A program made the position numbers and the translations under genes. The notes beneath the pieces were generated by a model that saw nothing but the letters and a program-made list of their open reading frames with translations, was not told where the DNA came from and did no database searches. Below, piece after piece: positions 9,659-19,306 of a stretch of DNA of 64,000 nucleotides. Each line of letters starts with the position of its first letter. Position 1 is the stretch's first letter. Source of the DNA: JALHST01 sp963798435 (GTDB taxonomy: Bacteria > Bacteroidota > Bacteroidia > Flavobacteriales > Flavobacteriaceae). Where the stretch lies: positions 1 through 64,000 of the forward strand of contig CAWCTF010000004.1 of NCBI GenBank assembly GCA_963798435.1. Reading direction: 5' to 3'.

Positions 9659-11278
9659 TTACTTCCCATTGAAAAATACCATGACCGCAATGACAATCAT
9701 AATGATCAAAATAGAAATACTAATATCCACCCAATTGTAGCTGTTCTTATTATTTTTCTTCTCTTCCTCGGTTATAGTACCGAAAGTAAGGTTGACAATC
9801 CGTTCCTTGTCCGGTGCTTTTGTCAATAAACTGACTACGACCAAGAATATCAAGCAGAATAAAAAGAACCATGCCCCAAAACTTAAAAAGTTCATAGCCC
9901 CTAAGTGATATAAGAATCCATCAGGATCTAAATTTCCTTTGATCAATTCTAATGTAATTCTAAAAAAGGCGACCACAATACCCATGATCAGGGTTGCAAA
10001 CGCACCGCTCGCATTTATTCGCTTATAGAATATCCCTAAAATAAATACAGCGGTAATTGGCGGTGCAATATAGGCCTGTACACTTTGGAGGTATTCGTAC
10101 AGAACCCCGGATATGTTTGCCATGATGGGTATCCATATAATCCCGACGATAACTACGAAAACCGTCGCAATCTGTCCGGTACGCACTAATTTTTTTTCAG
10201 GCGTATTGGGGTGCAATTTTTTATAGATGTCAACGGTAAACAAGGTAGAACAGGAATTGAAAACGGATGCCAAGGAACTCATCAAGGCGGCCAAGAGTCC
10301 TGCAGCTACCAATCCACGTAATCCGGAAGGCAAGAGATTGCTCATCAACACCGGAAAAGCCTCATCTGGGCTGTCCCAATGTAATTCCCCCCTCATTTTG
10401 AGCGTTAAAGCAATTATACCTGGAATCAAGAACAAAAAGACCGGCAATAATTTTAATAATGCCCCAAAAATGGTTCCGCGTCGTCCTTCCTTAATATTCC
10501 TTGCCGTTAGGGTACGCTGCACAATGTACTGATCTGTACACCAATACCAAATACCGACAATGGTACTGGTAATCAATAAGGAGGGCCACGGGAAATCAGG
10601 ATCCGTTGCCGGTCTCCACATATTAAAATATTCCGGACCCAAGGTCTCTTGCATACTTCCCCAACCTCCAACTTTATCCAGACCGATATAGGTAAGTACG
10701 GCCGCCCCTAGAATTAAAAGCATCGCTTGTAAGGTTTCCGTATAGACGACCGCCCGCATGCCTCCCAGTACGGTATAGATCCCAGTCAATAGTACGGTTG
10801 CAATTGCACCGGTCCAAAAATCGATCCCTAAAAGTGCCGCTACTACTACGCCACCGGCATAAATTGTGACGGAAATTTTTGTCAGCACATAGGCAACAAT
10901 CGAGAAGATGGATAATACCCATCTTGATCTGGCGTCAAACCGTTTCTCAAGGAATTCCGGCATCGTAAACACCCCGCTTCGCGCATAAAATGGCAAAAAT
11001 ACCCACCCCAATATCAATACGACCCACGCCTGTATTTCATAGATCAATAAGGGTAGTTTATCACTTGCACCTGTCCCTGCAAGACCTACCACGTGCTCTG
11101 AACCTATGTTCGAGGCAAAAATAGAGGCTCCTACCACAAACCATCCTACATTTCTACCCGCTAAAAAATAATCTTCAGTGTTGGCTTCCTTTTTTCTGAT
11201 TACCCAAATCGCAATTCCGATCAGGACCAAAAAATATAAGGCAATACTAATCCAATCTAATGTATCTAATGATTGCAT
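9659..11278 (-). CDS. sodium/solute symporter (SSS/SGLT family), probable L-arabinose importer
   Basis: Inner-membrane sodium-coupled sugar symporter of the SSS family, 539 residues with about 13-14 hydrophobic segments. The N-terminus has the typical first helix followed by EDYFLAGRNVGWFVVGAS, then SNIGSEHVVGLAGTGA, a diagnostic SGLT-like stretch. The C-terminus is a final membrane helix after a polar loop rich in Glu and Lys. It lies 173 nt downstream of araA and upstream of the GH127-type gene in the same direction, so the substrate is most likely L-arabinose released by the enzymes of the region. This substrate is inferred from position only. Bacteroidota commonly use an SSS protein where enterobacteria use AraE or AraFGH. 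Confidence 0.88.
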   Translation of the reverse strand: MQSLDTLDWISIALYFLVLIGIAIWVIRKKEANTEDYFLAGRNVGWFVVGASIFASNIGSEHVVGLAGTGASDKLPLLIYEIQAWVVLILGWVFLPFYARSGVFTMPEFLEKRFDARSRWVLSIFSIVAYVLTKISVTIYAGGVVVAALLGIDFWTGAIATVLLTGIYTVLGGMRAVVYTETLQAMLLILGAAVLTYIGLDKVGGWGSMQETLGPEYFNMWRPATDPDFPWPSLLITSTIVGIWYWCTDQYIVQRTLTARNIKEGRRGTIFGALLKLLPVFLFLIPGIIALTLKMRGELHWDSPDEAFPVLMSNLLPSGLRGLVAAGLLAALMSSLASVFNSCSTLFTVDIYKKLHPNTPEKKLVRTGQIATVFVVIVGIIWIPIMANISGVLYEYLQSVQAYIAPPITAVFILGIFYKRINASGAFATLIMGIVVAFFRITLELIKGNLDPDGFLYHLGAMNFLSFGAWFFLFCLIFLVVVSLLTKAPDKERIVNLTFGTITEEEKKNNKNSYNWVDISISILIIMIVIAVMVFFNGK

Positions 11279-11451
11279 GACAGTGGCTTATTTGGTTGAA
11301 AATTTAAAAGTCGTTTTCGTCGAATACGTAACTCGCGGTTTCAAAGTTTGTTGTTCGATGTATGATCCTTACAACCGAAATTTATCCTTGACCTTATGAA
11401 ACTAAGATTGCGGAGAAATGCGTTTTGAATGCGCTCATGATCATCCGAATT

Positions 11452-12963
11452 TTACATTTTATGTTGAAATAAATGGTAATAGGCCTCGTTGGCGTTCAAT
11501 AATTCCTTGAACTGCCTAATGGTGGTATTTTTATCGATTACGACAAGTTCTACCCCGGCCATTTCCGCAAAGTCCTCAATGACTTCAGTAGTTATCGCTT
11601 GACTATAAACTGTATGATGTGCGCCGCCGGCCAAAATCCAAGCCGTTGCGGCAGTTTCCAGATCGGGTTTCGCATCCCAAAGTACCCGTGCCACAGGTAA
11701 TTTAGGTAATTCCCCCATAGGAGACACCGCCTCCACTTCATTGACGATCATTCGAAACCGATTACCCAGATCTACCAAGGACACATTGATTGCAGGACCA
11801 GCGGGCGCATTGAAAACCAGCCGCACCGGATCTTCCTTGCCCCCAATACCCAACGGATGCACTTCACAGGAAGGTTTTTTATCGGCAATCGAAGGACAAA
11901 TCTCCAACATATGCGACCCCATAACATAGGCCTTTTGTGGGGTGAAATGATAGGTGTAATCTTCCATGAACGAAGTACCTCCAACCAATCCAGTGGCCAT
12001 TACTTTCATTGCCCGAAGCAGAGCGGCGGTCTTCCAGTCTCCTTCAGCCCCAAAACCATAGCCATCGGCCATTAAGCGTTGCGTTGCTATTCCTGGTAAC
12101 TGTTTCAGTTCGCCAAGGTTCTCAAAAGTATCGGTGAAGGCATTGAACCCGCCTTCTTCCAAAAAGGCGCGTAATCCCAATTCTATTTTTGCAGCCTCAA
12201 TCAGCGATTGCCGTTTGCTGCCCGATTCTAATAATTCATCCGTTAGGTTGTATTCTGACTCATATTCCTTTATCAGCGCTTTGACTTCCTTATCGGAAAT
12301 GGTATAGATGTTCTTAGTAACATCAGATGAATCATAGCCATTCACCGAAAAACCAAAACGCAATTGCGCTTCTACCTTATCGCCATCCGTTACCGATACC
12401 TCGCGCATATTGTCACCGATACGCGCCACTTTCAAATTTTGAAACTCGTTCCAACCTAAGGCGACCCTGATCCAATTACCGACTTTTTCCTGAATTCTTT
12501 CTTCTTGCCAGTGCCCAACGATTATTTTACGCTTTTTACGCATCCGCGTCATCATGTGCCCGAATTCACGATCACCATGAGCTGATTGGTTTAAGTTCAT
12601 AAAATCCATATCTATGGTTTCCCAAGGCACTTCGGCATTAAATTGGGTATGTAAATGGCATAAAGGTTTGGTAAGCACCGATAACCCTTTGATCCACATT
12701 TTTGCCGGGGAAAAGGTATGCATCCAAGTAATGATTCCGATACATGCCTTGTTTGCACTTGCCGCTTGGCAAACATCCGTTATTTCATTGGGTGTTTTTA
12801 CCGTTGGTTTATAGATGATCTTTACTGATATCTTGGCCGATGCATTAAACCCAGCTACGATCGTTTGAGCGTTCTTTGCTACTTGTGCCAATGTTTCCGG
12901 TCCGTACAAATGTTGACTTCCCGTTACGAACCATATTTCCTTATCCTTCATCGTTATACTCAT
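11452..12963 (-). CDS. araA: L-arabinose isomerase
   Basis: Cytosolic enzyme converting L-arabinose to L-ribulose, the first step of arabinose catabolism. The length (503 residues) matches the family. Visible signatures are EIWFVTGSQHLYG at the N-terminus, the metal-ligand segments FMEDYTYHF and GSHMLEICPS, and GGAHHTVYS near the C-terminus. Two ATGs are possible, at 12963 (MSITMKDK) and 12951 (MKDKEIW); the conserved domain begins right after the second. It lies 15 nt downstream of araD in the order araB-araD-araA, a compact operon, with the symporter gene next. Control by AraR through the palindrome upstream of araB is likely. Confidence 0.97.
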   Translation of the reverse strand: MSITMKDKEIWFVTGSQHLYGPETLAQVAKNAQTIVAGFNASAKISVKIIYKPTVKTPNEITDVCQAASANKACIGIITWMHTFSPAKMWIKGLSVLTKPLCHLHTQFNAEVPWETIDMDFMNLNQSAHGDREFGHMMTRMRKKRKIIVGHWQEERIQEKVGNWIRVALGWNEFQNLKVARIGDNMREVSVTDGDKVEAQLRFGFSVNGYDSSDVTKNIYTISDKEVKALIKEYESEYNLTDELLESGSKRQSLIEAAKIELGLRAFLEEGGFNAFTDTFENLGELKQLPGIATQRLMADGYGFGAEGDWKTAALLRAMKVMATGLVGGTSFMEDYTYHFTPQKAYVMGSHMLEICPSIADKKPSCEVHPLGIGGKEDPVRLVFNAPAGPAINVSLVDLGNRFRMIVNEVEAVSPMGELPKLPVARVLWDAKPDLETAATAWILAGGAHHTVYSQAITTEVIEDFAEMAGVELVVIDKNTTIRQFKELLNANEAYYHLFQHKM

Positions 12964-12978
12964 AATGCTGATCTCAAT

Positions 12979-13680
12979 TTATTGTCCGTAGTAGGCATTT
13001 TTTCCATGCTTACGTTCGTAGTGTTTTTTTATTAATGACTCCTTTAATCTTGGGGCATTCGGATTAATCTGCAAGGTCAGATACGCCATTTGGGCAACGG
13101 TCTCTAAAACCTTACTATTGTAGACGGCTTTTGCAGCGGTTTTTCCCCATGCAAATGGCCCATGGCTCCCAATAAGTACCATTTCCACTTCTTCCGAAGA
13201 CAATCCACGTGCCTTAAAACAATCTAGAATCTGAATCCCTGTATTGTGTTCATAATCGCCAGCTATTAAACTATCGTTCATGGGTTGGGCACACGGAATA
13301 TCAACGGTTAGGTGATCCGCATGGGTTGTTCCAAATATGGGAATGTCAAGTTGGGCCTGTGCCCACGCAACTGAATAGGTGGCATGGGTATGCGCGATAC
13401 CCCCGATAGTCTCCCAATTTTTATATAAATAGGCATGCGTTTTGGTATCCGATGAAGGTCTCATAGTTCCTTCAATGACCTTATTTTCATAATCTAAAAT
13501 CACGATATCGGCCGGTTTCAATTTCTCGTAGGGTACCCCACTAGGTTTAATAGCGAATACACCGTTCTCACGATCAGCTGCACTTACATTCCCAAAGGTG
13601 TAAATGACCAGTCCTAAATTATTCAATTCAAGGTTCGCTTCGAAACATTCCTGTTTTAACTGGCTGTATTTTGAAGTCAT
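12979..13680 (-). CDS. araD: L-ribulose-5-phosphate 4-epimerase
   Basis: Cytosolic class II aldolase-family enzyme that converts L-ribulose 5-phosphate to D-xylulose 5-phosphate, the last step before the pentose phosphate pathway. At 233 residues it has the usual size. The zinc-binding histidines lie in HTHATYSVAWAQ and IGSHGPFAWG, and the N-terminal LVIYTFGNVSAAD and FAIKPSGVPYEKL motifs are typical. The stop codon of araB is one base upstream of its start region and araA follows after 15 nt, so the three genes are surely co-transcribed. Confidence 0.96.
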   Translation of the reverse strand: MTSKYSQLKQECFEANLELNNLGLVIYTFGNVSAADRENGVFAIKPSGVPYEKLKPADIVILDYENKVIEGTMRPSSDTKTHAYLYKNWETIGGIAHTHATYSVAWAQAQLDIPIFGTTHADHLTVDIPCAQPMNDSLIAGDYEHNTGIQILDCFKARGLSSEEVEMVLIGSHGPFAWGKTAAKAVYNSKVLETVAQMAYLTLQINPNAPRLKESLIKKHYERKHGKNAYYGQ

Positions 13681-13681
13681 A

Positions 13682-15355
13682 TCAGTTCTTTTTTAAGGTG
13701 CTTTCTATGTACTGTCCTAGACGTTCATACGATTCGATAAGTTTTTCAAATTCCCGTACCTCAGCAGGGTCGGGGTAATATTCTGCCTCATAGTCACTGC
13801 CCATAAACGTACTGGCTTCAATTACATTCTGATAAATCCCTGAAGCCACGGCAGCATATATTGCGGCTCCCAATGCAGGGGCTTGATCTGAAGCTACGAC
13901 CTTTATAGGCATCTTCATGACATTGGCCAAAGTCTGCATTATAAATGGTGACTTTCTTGCAACCCCACCAATACCAACCACTGACGCTATTTTTATACCT
14001 TCTTCCTGAAACCGATCTGCTATTTTTTTAGAACCAAAACAGATCGCATTGATCAGTGCCTTAAAAATATGCGGTGCTTTTGAACCCAAGGATAAATTCG
14101 AAATGGCACTTTTCAGATTTTGATTTGCGTCCGGAGTCCTTCTTCCATTGATCCAATCCAAGGCAGTCGGGATACTTTCCGATAGTGGAATCGCTTCGGC
14201 GGCATCCGAAAGCTTCTGGATGAAATCGTGCTCAATTTCCTCTTTTAGAGCTACTTTTTGTTGATCCGAAAGAAGGTGCGAGGTCATGACCAAATTATCG
14301 ATCGGCCAGGCCAATACCTCCTTGAACCATGCCAATAGGTCCCCAAAGGCCGACTGACCTGCCTCGAGCCCGATTAATCCGGGAATAACAGACCCATCGA
14401 CCTGACCACAGATCCCTTTAATGGTCTTTCCATTTACAGCAGCATCTTTCGCTACTATAATATCACAGGTAGAAGTACCCATAACCCGTACAAGCGCGTT
14501 TTCATCAATTTTGGCACCTACTGCCCCCGAATGCGCATCGAACGTACCAACGGCGACCACCGTATCGGTCGTTAGCCCTAGTTTTTCTGCCCACGCAGCG
14601 CTCAGATTACCAGCCGCCGTATCCGATGTAAAGGTCTCATCGTACAAACGATCCCGCAAATCTGCCGCGTACGGATGCAAGAGACTCAGAAATTCCTTTG
14701 GGGGCAACCCCCCCCAGCTTTCGTGCCACATGGCCTTGTGCCCGGCCGCACAACGACTTCGTTTAAAGGTTTTTAAATCTTTGTTTTCGATGAGCAGATA
14801 GGTCATAAGATCACAATGCTCCATCCAAGTATACGCTGCTGTCCTAACGGTCGCATCCGTTTCGACAACATGCGCAATCTTTGCCCAAAACCATTCAGAT
14901 GAATAGATGCCGCCAACATATTTGGTGTAATTCTCACCGCCCCATGAGCGGGCCATTTCATTAATTCTTTCAGCTTCCTCAATAGCCGTATGGTCTTTCC
15001 ATAAGACCATCATGGCATTGTGGTTCTCCTTAAAACCTGCTGTCAAAGCCAAAGGCGTACCGTCATGTGCTATTGGAACCGGGGAAGAACCAGTAGTATC
15101 AATACAGATACCTTTGATTGCTGCTGGATCTATTTTACTTTTTGAGACTACTGCTGAAATGGTTTTTTCCAATCCTTCTATATGATCTAAGGGATGTTGC
15201 CGAAATTGATTAATGGATGGATCACAATACAAACCCTTTTTCCATCTTTCGTACCAGTGCACCGCTGAAGTTATTTCCTTTCCATTTGATGAATCTATTA
15301 GTACGGCTCTAACAGAATCCGTTCCATAATCCAAACCAATTACAAACCCTTTCAT
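13682..15355 (-). CDS. araB: L-ribulokinase
   Basis: FGGY-family kinase that phosphorylates L-ribulose using ATP, 557 residues as expected. The N-terminal phosphate-binding motif is GLDYGTDSVRAVLID. The second ATPase motif includes VRVMGTSTCDII, and the adenosine motif is VGIGGVARKSPFIMQTLANV. It is the first gene of araBDA. Upstream on the minus strand there is a TATATTTG -7 box (15380-15387), and the AraR-type palindrome at 15405-15423 lies where the -33 element would be. The operator position fits direct repression that is relieved by arabinose. Confidence 0.96.
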   Translation of the reverse strand: MKGFVIGLDYGTDSVRAVLIDSSNGKEITSAVHWYERWKKGLYCDPSINQFRQHPLDHIEGLEKTISAVVSKSKIDPAAIKGICIDTTGSSPVPIAHDGTPLALTAGFKENHNAMMVLWKDHTAIEEAERINEMARSWGGENYTKYVGGIYSSEWFWAKIAHVVETDATVRTAAYTWMEHCDLMTYLLIENKDLKTFKRSRCAAGHKAMWHESWGGLPPKEFLSLLHPYAADLRDRLYDETFTSDTAAGNLSAAWAEKLGLTTDTVVAVGTFDAHSGAVGAKIDENALVRVMGTSTCDIIVAKDAAVNGKTIKGICGQVDGSVIPGLIGLEAGQSAFGDLLAWFKEVLAWPIDNLVMTSHLLSDQQKVALKEEIEHDFIQKLSDAAEAIPLSESIPTALDWINGRRTPDANQNLKSAISNLSLGSKAPHIFKALINAICFGSKKIADRFQEEGIKIASVVGIGGVARKSPFIMQTLANVMKMPIKVVASDQAPALGAAIYAAVASGIYQNVIEASTFMGSDYEAEYYPDPAEVREFEKLIESYERLGQYIESTLKKN

Positions 15356-15379
15356 TTAGTTGGTTCAATTTTCGCGAAG

Positions 15380-15387
15380 CAAATATA
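15380..15387 (-). promoter_or_regulatory. araB promoter -7 box
   Basis: On the minus strand this reads TATATTTG, an exact match to the Bacteroidota -7 consensus TAnnTTTG, 24 nt upstream of the araB start codon. The palindrome at 15405-15423 begins 17 nt farther upstream. Confidence 0.65.
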
Positions 15388-15404
15388 ATTATTTGACTCC
15401 TATA

Positions 15405-15423
15405 AAGTGTATTAAAAACACTT
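15405..15423. promoter_or_regulatory. AraR-type operator upstream of araB
   Basis: AAGTGTATTAAAAACACTT: perfect 6-bp half-sites AAGTGT and ACACTT separated by 7 bp. It is one of seven related sites in the window and overlaps the expected -33 region of the araB promoter. Confidence 0.8.
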
Positions 15424-15601
15424 ATTAATTTTTTTGGTCCTAAATTTGAGTACCATAGCGGATGGAACTACATTTCGATTTACCGATTGCGCCATCAACA
15501 AGATTTCAGGAAGCAAGATACTCCCAATTATTGCTTTTTTAAAATGTATGTTTATCCTTTAAATGATTTATTAATTCCCACGCTTTAGGCCACGACTTAA
15601 C

Positions 15602-17329
15602 TTACCATTTCAGACTTAGGAAAGAGACCCCTTGCCTAGGTAATTGTATTTCGATTTTAGTTTTTCCGTCCTTGAATTTAAGCCACTCAGGCGAGTTTAT
15701 AAGTTGTAGCTGTCCGGCGCTATCAAGTTTTTCTATCTGTTCTGAACTGGGGTTTTGTGGAGCACCCATTTTTTTCCACACAGCATACGAGTTACTGAAT
15801 TCCTGGTCTATCCGATAATGGTTCAGTAGTGCCTTGGTTGTTGCAAGATTTTCCAAATTAATCGTTATTGTTTCAGGAGCTACCTCTAGATTATTCGTAT
15901 CATGATAATTCCATACTAGGATTGATAAAGAATGATCACGTACCGAGGCCATTGCATTAATATCCGGATTTTCGCCCCGCACCTTTTCCGATATGATCTT
16001 TGAAGCATCATAGGCTAGATTATCTTGTACTACTTTTACCCTTTGACCTTCCATCATTCCGAACATCCTGAAAACATTCAAAACGGGTTTGTCCACTCCG
16101 TTGGTTGCCATATCCCTAAACCCGGCATACCATGGCTGGTCTTCGAACTCAAACCCCCAAGTGACCGCACCTAATAGATTAACACCGTACTGGTCTGCCA
16201 ATTCATACTTTCTTGCAAAGGAAGCGGCGGTGTAACTGGCATATAACGTCCCATTCCTATAGGCATTATAAGGATAATCAGCTTCCGAACAAGCCGCACA
16301 GCCTTCGGGATCTGATTCTCCAATCACAATTGGTAATTTCTTAAATTCCGGATACGAAGCTACAATCTCAAAGCCTTTACGGATATCCCTTAATTGGGCA
16401 CTCATATCCATATTCACTACCTCGTCAATAACTTTCGGATTCCCTTTGGCGTGAAACGTAATAAAGTCTAGCGGGGAACCAACTTTTCCGGTAACATAGT
16501 TTTTTCCCTTTAATACATGGTCTAAAAAAGTTCGTAGGAATTTTTCAGATTCATCCCATGCTGGTCCCGTTACCTCAGGTCCTCCCACTTTTGCAGTCGG
16601 CAACGCTCTTTTTACCGCAGCTACACTGTAGTCGTATAATTTGATAAATTCTTCGGTGGAACCTTGCCAATACCCGATATTAGGCTCATTCCACACTTCC
16701 CAATACCAACTCCCGACCTCCTCCCTGCCATATCGTTCCACAGCATGCATGACCCATTGGTACACCAACTCGGCCCACTTTTCATAGTCCTTGGGCGGAA
16801 ACGCCCACCCCGTATAAATATCCTTATAGGCAGCGCCAGGTTTCCAGTAATGGCGATATGGGACTGGCTTGCTGGATAAGGCTTCTGGCATGAACCCGAT
16901 CTGTGCTAAAGGTTTCATTCCCCTTTCAAAATAGGTATCGAATATTTTATCGATGATCGTCCAATCATACACGGCATTTCCTTTTTTGTCCTCGGTGTAT
17001 GCATTGGTAGACCCCCACTTCAGCCCATGGGTACCATTCCCGGTAACCAATAGACTATGGGTTCTTACATAAACGGGAACCGGACTCAGTGCAGCCATTT
17101 CGGATAGTAGCTTTTTACCATCCTTCATATAGGTATAGTTCGGTTCATCGTACCCCCACCAGGCCCAAATAGGTTTCATGGGCCCAAGTTCTTCCTTTAC
17201 ATTTATAGTAATAGTTGTAGTGTTATTTTGACAAATTCCAAGAGATGAAGAAATAAAAACGAACATCAAGACCAGAAGTTTTCCTACCGCATTGATTTTC
17301 CCTAGTTTGCTTATCGTATTGAACCCCAT
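15602..17329 (-). CDS. GH39-like glycoside hydrolase (beta-xylosidase or arabinosidase type)
   Basis: Exported clan-A glycosidase resembling GH39. From the ATG at 17329 (MGFNTISKL) the protein has 576 residues with a signal peptide ending near ICQNN; an ATG 30 nt upstream would add a poor extension. The acid/base residue is probably E215 in WEVWNEPN and the nucleophile E338 in VIGESDPEGC. A beta-sandwich-like C-terminal part follows the TIM barrel. Known GH39 enzymes include beta-xylosidases and some enzymes acting on arabinose- or arabinogalactan-type linkages, so xylose or arabinose release is possible. It sits between the GH51 gene and araB in the same direction. Confidence 0.8.
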   Translation of the reverse strand: MGFNTISKLGKINAVGKLLVLMFVFISSSLGICQNNTTTITINVKEELGPMKPIWAWWGYDEPNYTYMKDGKKLLSEMAALSPVPVYVRTHSLLVTGNGTHGLKWGSTNAYTEDKKGNAVYDWTIIDKIFDTYFERGMKPLAQIGFMPEALSSKPVPYRHYWKPGAAYKDIYTGWAFPPKDYEKWAELVYQWVMHAVERYGREEVGSWYWEVWNEPNIGYWQGSTEEFIKLYDYSVAAVKRALPTAKVGGPEVTGPAWDESEKFLRTFLDHVLKGKNYVTGKVGSPLDFITFHAKGNPKVIDEVVNMDMSAQLRDIRKGFEIVASYPEFKKLPIVIGESDPEGCAACSEADYPYNAYRNGTLYASYTAASFARKYELADQYGVNLLGAVTWGFEFEDQPWYAGFRDMATNGVDKPVLNVFRMFGMMEGQRVKVVQDNLAYDASKIISEKVRGENPDINAMASVRDHSLSILVWNYHDTNNLEVAPETITINLENLATTKALLNHYRIDQEFSNSYAVWKKMGAPQNPSSEQIEKLDSAGQLQLINSPEWLKFKDGKTKIEIQLPRQGVSFLSLKW

Positions 17330-17505
17330 ATAGTGTAGGTTTAATTTACGGCATCCCAATGAATACCTTATAGCTCACGTAGCTATTTGCTATCCTTTGT
17401 TCCCCAAACCTTCATCGTACCAGCTCCCCGAATAGCCCCTGCGTAGTAAGGAACTGCTTTAAAGTTTTTATCATTAATGGTATTTATACCAAAAAAAAAT
17501 GAATC

Positions 17506-19062
17506 TTACTTTGTTCCTTCCAAAACCAGCACGGAAAAAGGTGGAACCGTAACCTCCAACATCCCTTTCTTAAACTTAAAATCCTCGAAATTCTTAGGTT
17601 CGATTTTATGGGGATTTTCAAAAGTGTTATGGTCTTGCAAATTCCCTGAGCTCAAAATGGATCCCAGTATATTCTTTACTCCAAGTGCCCCCAAATCAAT
17701 TGACACCCTATTGCCATTTTTTGTATCGATATTCGTAAAGGAAATATGCACCTTATCATTGGAATCCCGCGACGCAGAAACTGTTAAAGCAGGGAGGGAT
17801 TCGCCTTTGAGTGTATACATGGGCGAATCAAAAGAGAGTGGTATCAGCGTGGCATCTTGATGCACTTTATACATATTCATGACATGATACGTGGGCGTGA
17901 GGATCATTTTCTCATCTTCCGTAAGGATCACCGCCTGTAATACGTTTACGGTCTGTGCCAGATTGGCCATTTTAACGCGGTCTGCATGGTTATTGAAAAT
18001 GTTCAGGTTCATACCGGCGATCATGGCATCACGCATTGTATTTTGCTGGTACAGGAATCCTGGGTTGGTGTCCTTTGAAACATCATACCATCCCCCCCAT
18101 TCATCGACAATTAGGTCCACCTCCTTTTTTGCATCATATTTATCCATGATAGCGGTATGCTTTGTGATGAGTTCTTCCATCAACCAGGATTGCTTCATGG
18201 TTTTAAAATAAGTTTCTTCATCAAAATCAACGTCCGAACCTTTTGCTTTCCAATCGATTACCGAATAATGGTGCAACGCAACCCCTTGCAACATTCTTTT
18301 GGGAATGTTCTTCATTAATACTTCTGTCCAATTATAGTCCGCATCACTGGCCCCGGAAGCAATTTTATATAAACCTCCTTCAACATCCGCCCCGGACATG
18401 AACGTTGCGTACTTTTTGTAGATGTCCACGTAATATTCGGGGCGCATATTACCCCCGCAGCCCCATGCTTCATTGCCAATACCCCAGAACTTTACGGTCC
18501 AGGGTGCTTCCCTGCCATTTTCGCGTCTTAGGTCAGACATCGGGCTTTTCCCTTTAAAATTGGTGTACTGCACCCAGTCTGCCAATTCCTGCACCTCCCC
18601 ACTCCCCACATTCCCTGATAAATAGGGTTCAGCCCCTAGTTCTTCGCAGAGGTTCAGGAAATTATGGGTTCCAAAGCTATTATCTTCCGTTACGCCTCCC
18701 CACCATGTATTTACGATGGTCGGTCTCTTTTCCTGCGCGCCGATGCCATCCATCCAATGATAGGTATCTGCAAAACAGCCGCCGGGCCATCTAAGATTGG
18801 GAATCTGCAATTCCTTTAAAGCATTGATAATATCACTTCGTACCCCCGCGGAATTTGGGATGGTACTATTTGTCCCAACGTAAAAACCCTCGTAAATACA
18901 TCTGCCCAAATGTTCTGCAAAATGGCCATAAATATGTTTACTAATAATAGGGGCATTCCCTGTGACTGCCAGTTTTATTTCTGTTTTCGACTGACTAGTA
19001 ACAATTTGGGGAATGCTTAACATTACAGCTCCCATGACCGTCATGAATCTATTTTTATACAT
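17506..19062 (-). CDS. GH51 alpha-L-arabinofuranosidase
   Basis: Exported enzyme removing alpha-L-arabinofuranosyl groups from arabinan, arabinoxylan or arabinogalactan. I chose the ATG at 19062 (MYKNRFMTVMGAV), which gives a 518-residue protein with a signal peptide; the frame extends to 19149 but the extra 29 residues are unlikely. Acid/base E198 is in WGIGNEAWGCGG and nucleophile E321 in LIVDEWGGWYD. The N-terminal IYGHFAEHLGRCIYEG and LRWPGGCFADTYHWMDGIG are hallmark GH51 motifs. Its promoter region is shared with the divergent araR gene and contains an AraR-type palindrome at 19209-19227. Confidence 0.95.
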   Translation of the reverse strand: MYKNRFMTVMGAVMLSIPQIVTSQSKTEIKLAVTGNAPIISKHIYGHFAEHLGRCIYEGFYVGTNSTIPNSAGVRSDIINALKELQIPNLRWPGGCFADTYHWMDGIGAQEKRPTIVNTWWGGVTEDNSFGTHNFLNLCEELGAEPYLSGNVGSGEVQELADWVQYTNFKGKSPMSDLRRENGREAPWTVKFWGIGNEAWGCGGNMRPEYYVDIYKKYATFMSGADVEGGLYKIASGASDADYNWTEVLMKNIPKRMLQGVALHHYSVIDWKAKGSDVDFDEETYFKTMKQSWLMEELITKHTAIMDKYDAKKEVDLIVDEWGGWYDVSKDTNPGFLYQQNTMRDAMIAGMNLNIFNNHADRVKMANLAQTVNVLQAVILTEDEKMILTPTYHVMNMYKVHQDATLIPLSFDSPMYTLKGESLPALTVSASRDSNDKVHISFTNIDTKNGNRVSIDLGALGVKNILGSILSSGNLQDHNTFENPHKIEPKNFEDFKFKKGMLEVTVPPFSVLVLEGTK

Positions 19063-19208
19063 AGAGGAAGGATTTTGGTGGTTTATAAAAAGAATTAAAG
19101 CATTGCAATTTTGGAAGATCGGTTCTGCAAAGTAAGAACCAATCCGCATTAGGTCCTAGTGTTATTACGAATAACCCATTGAAAATTAAAAACAATAATA
19201 CTTAAAAA

Positions 19209-19227
19209 AAGTGTGTTTTAAACACTT
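19209..19227. promoter_or_regulatory. AraR-type operator between GH51 gene and araR
   Basis: AAGTGTGTTTTAAACACTT: perfect half-sites with a 7-bp spacer. It lies 80 nt before the araR start and about 147 nt before the GH51 start, so it could serve both autoregulation and control of the leftward genes. Confidence 0.8.
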
Positions 19228-19306
19228 AAATAAAAATTATTTGACTTAAAGCATAAAAAATAAATAAAATAAGTAGCTTGGCATTTTTCTATTTTATTCA
19301 TTAAAA

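Noticed and set aside
14421..14801. Forward open frame of 126 codons inside araB
   Set aside because: Antisense to the strongly conserved ribulokinase domain.
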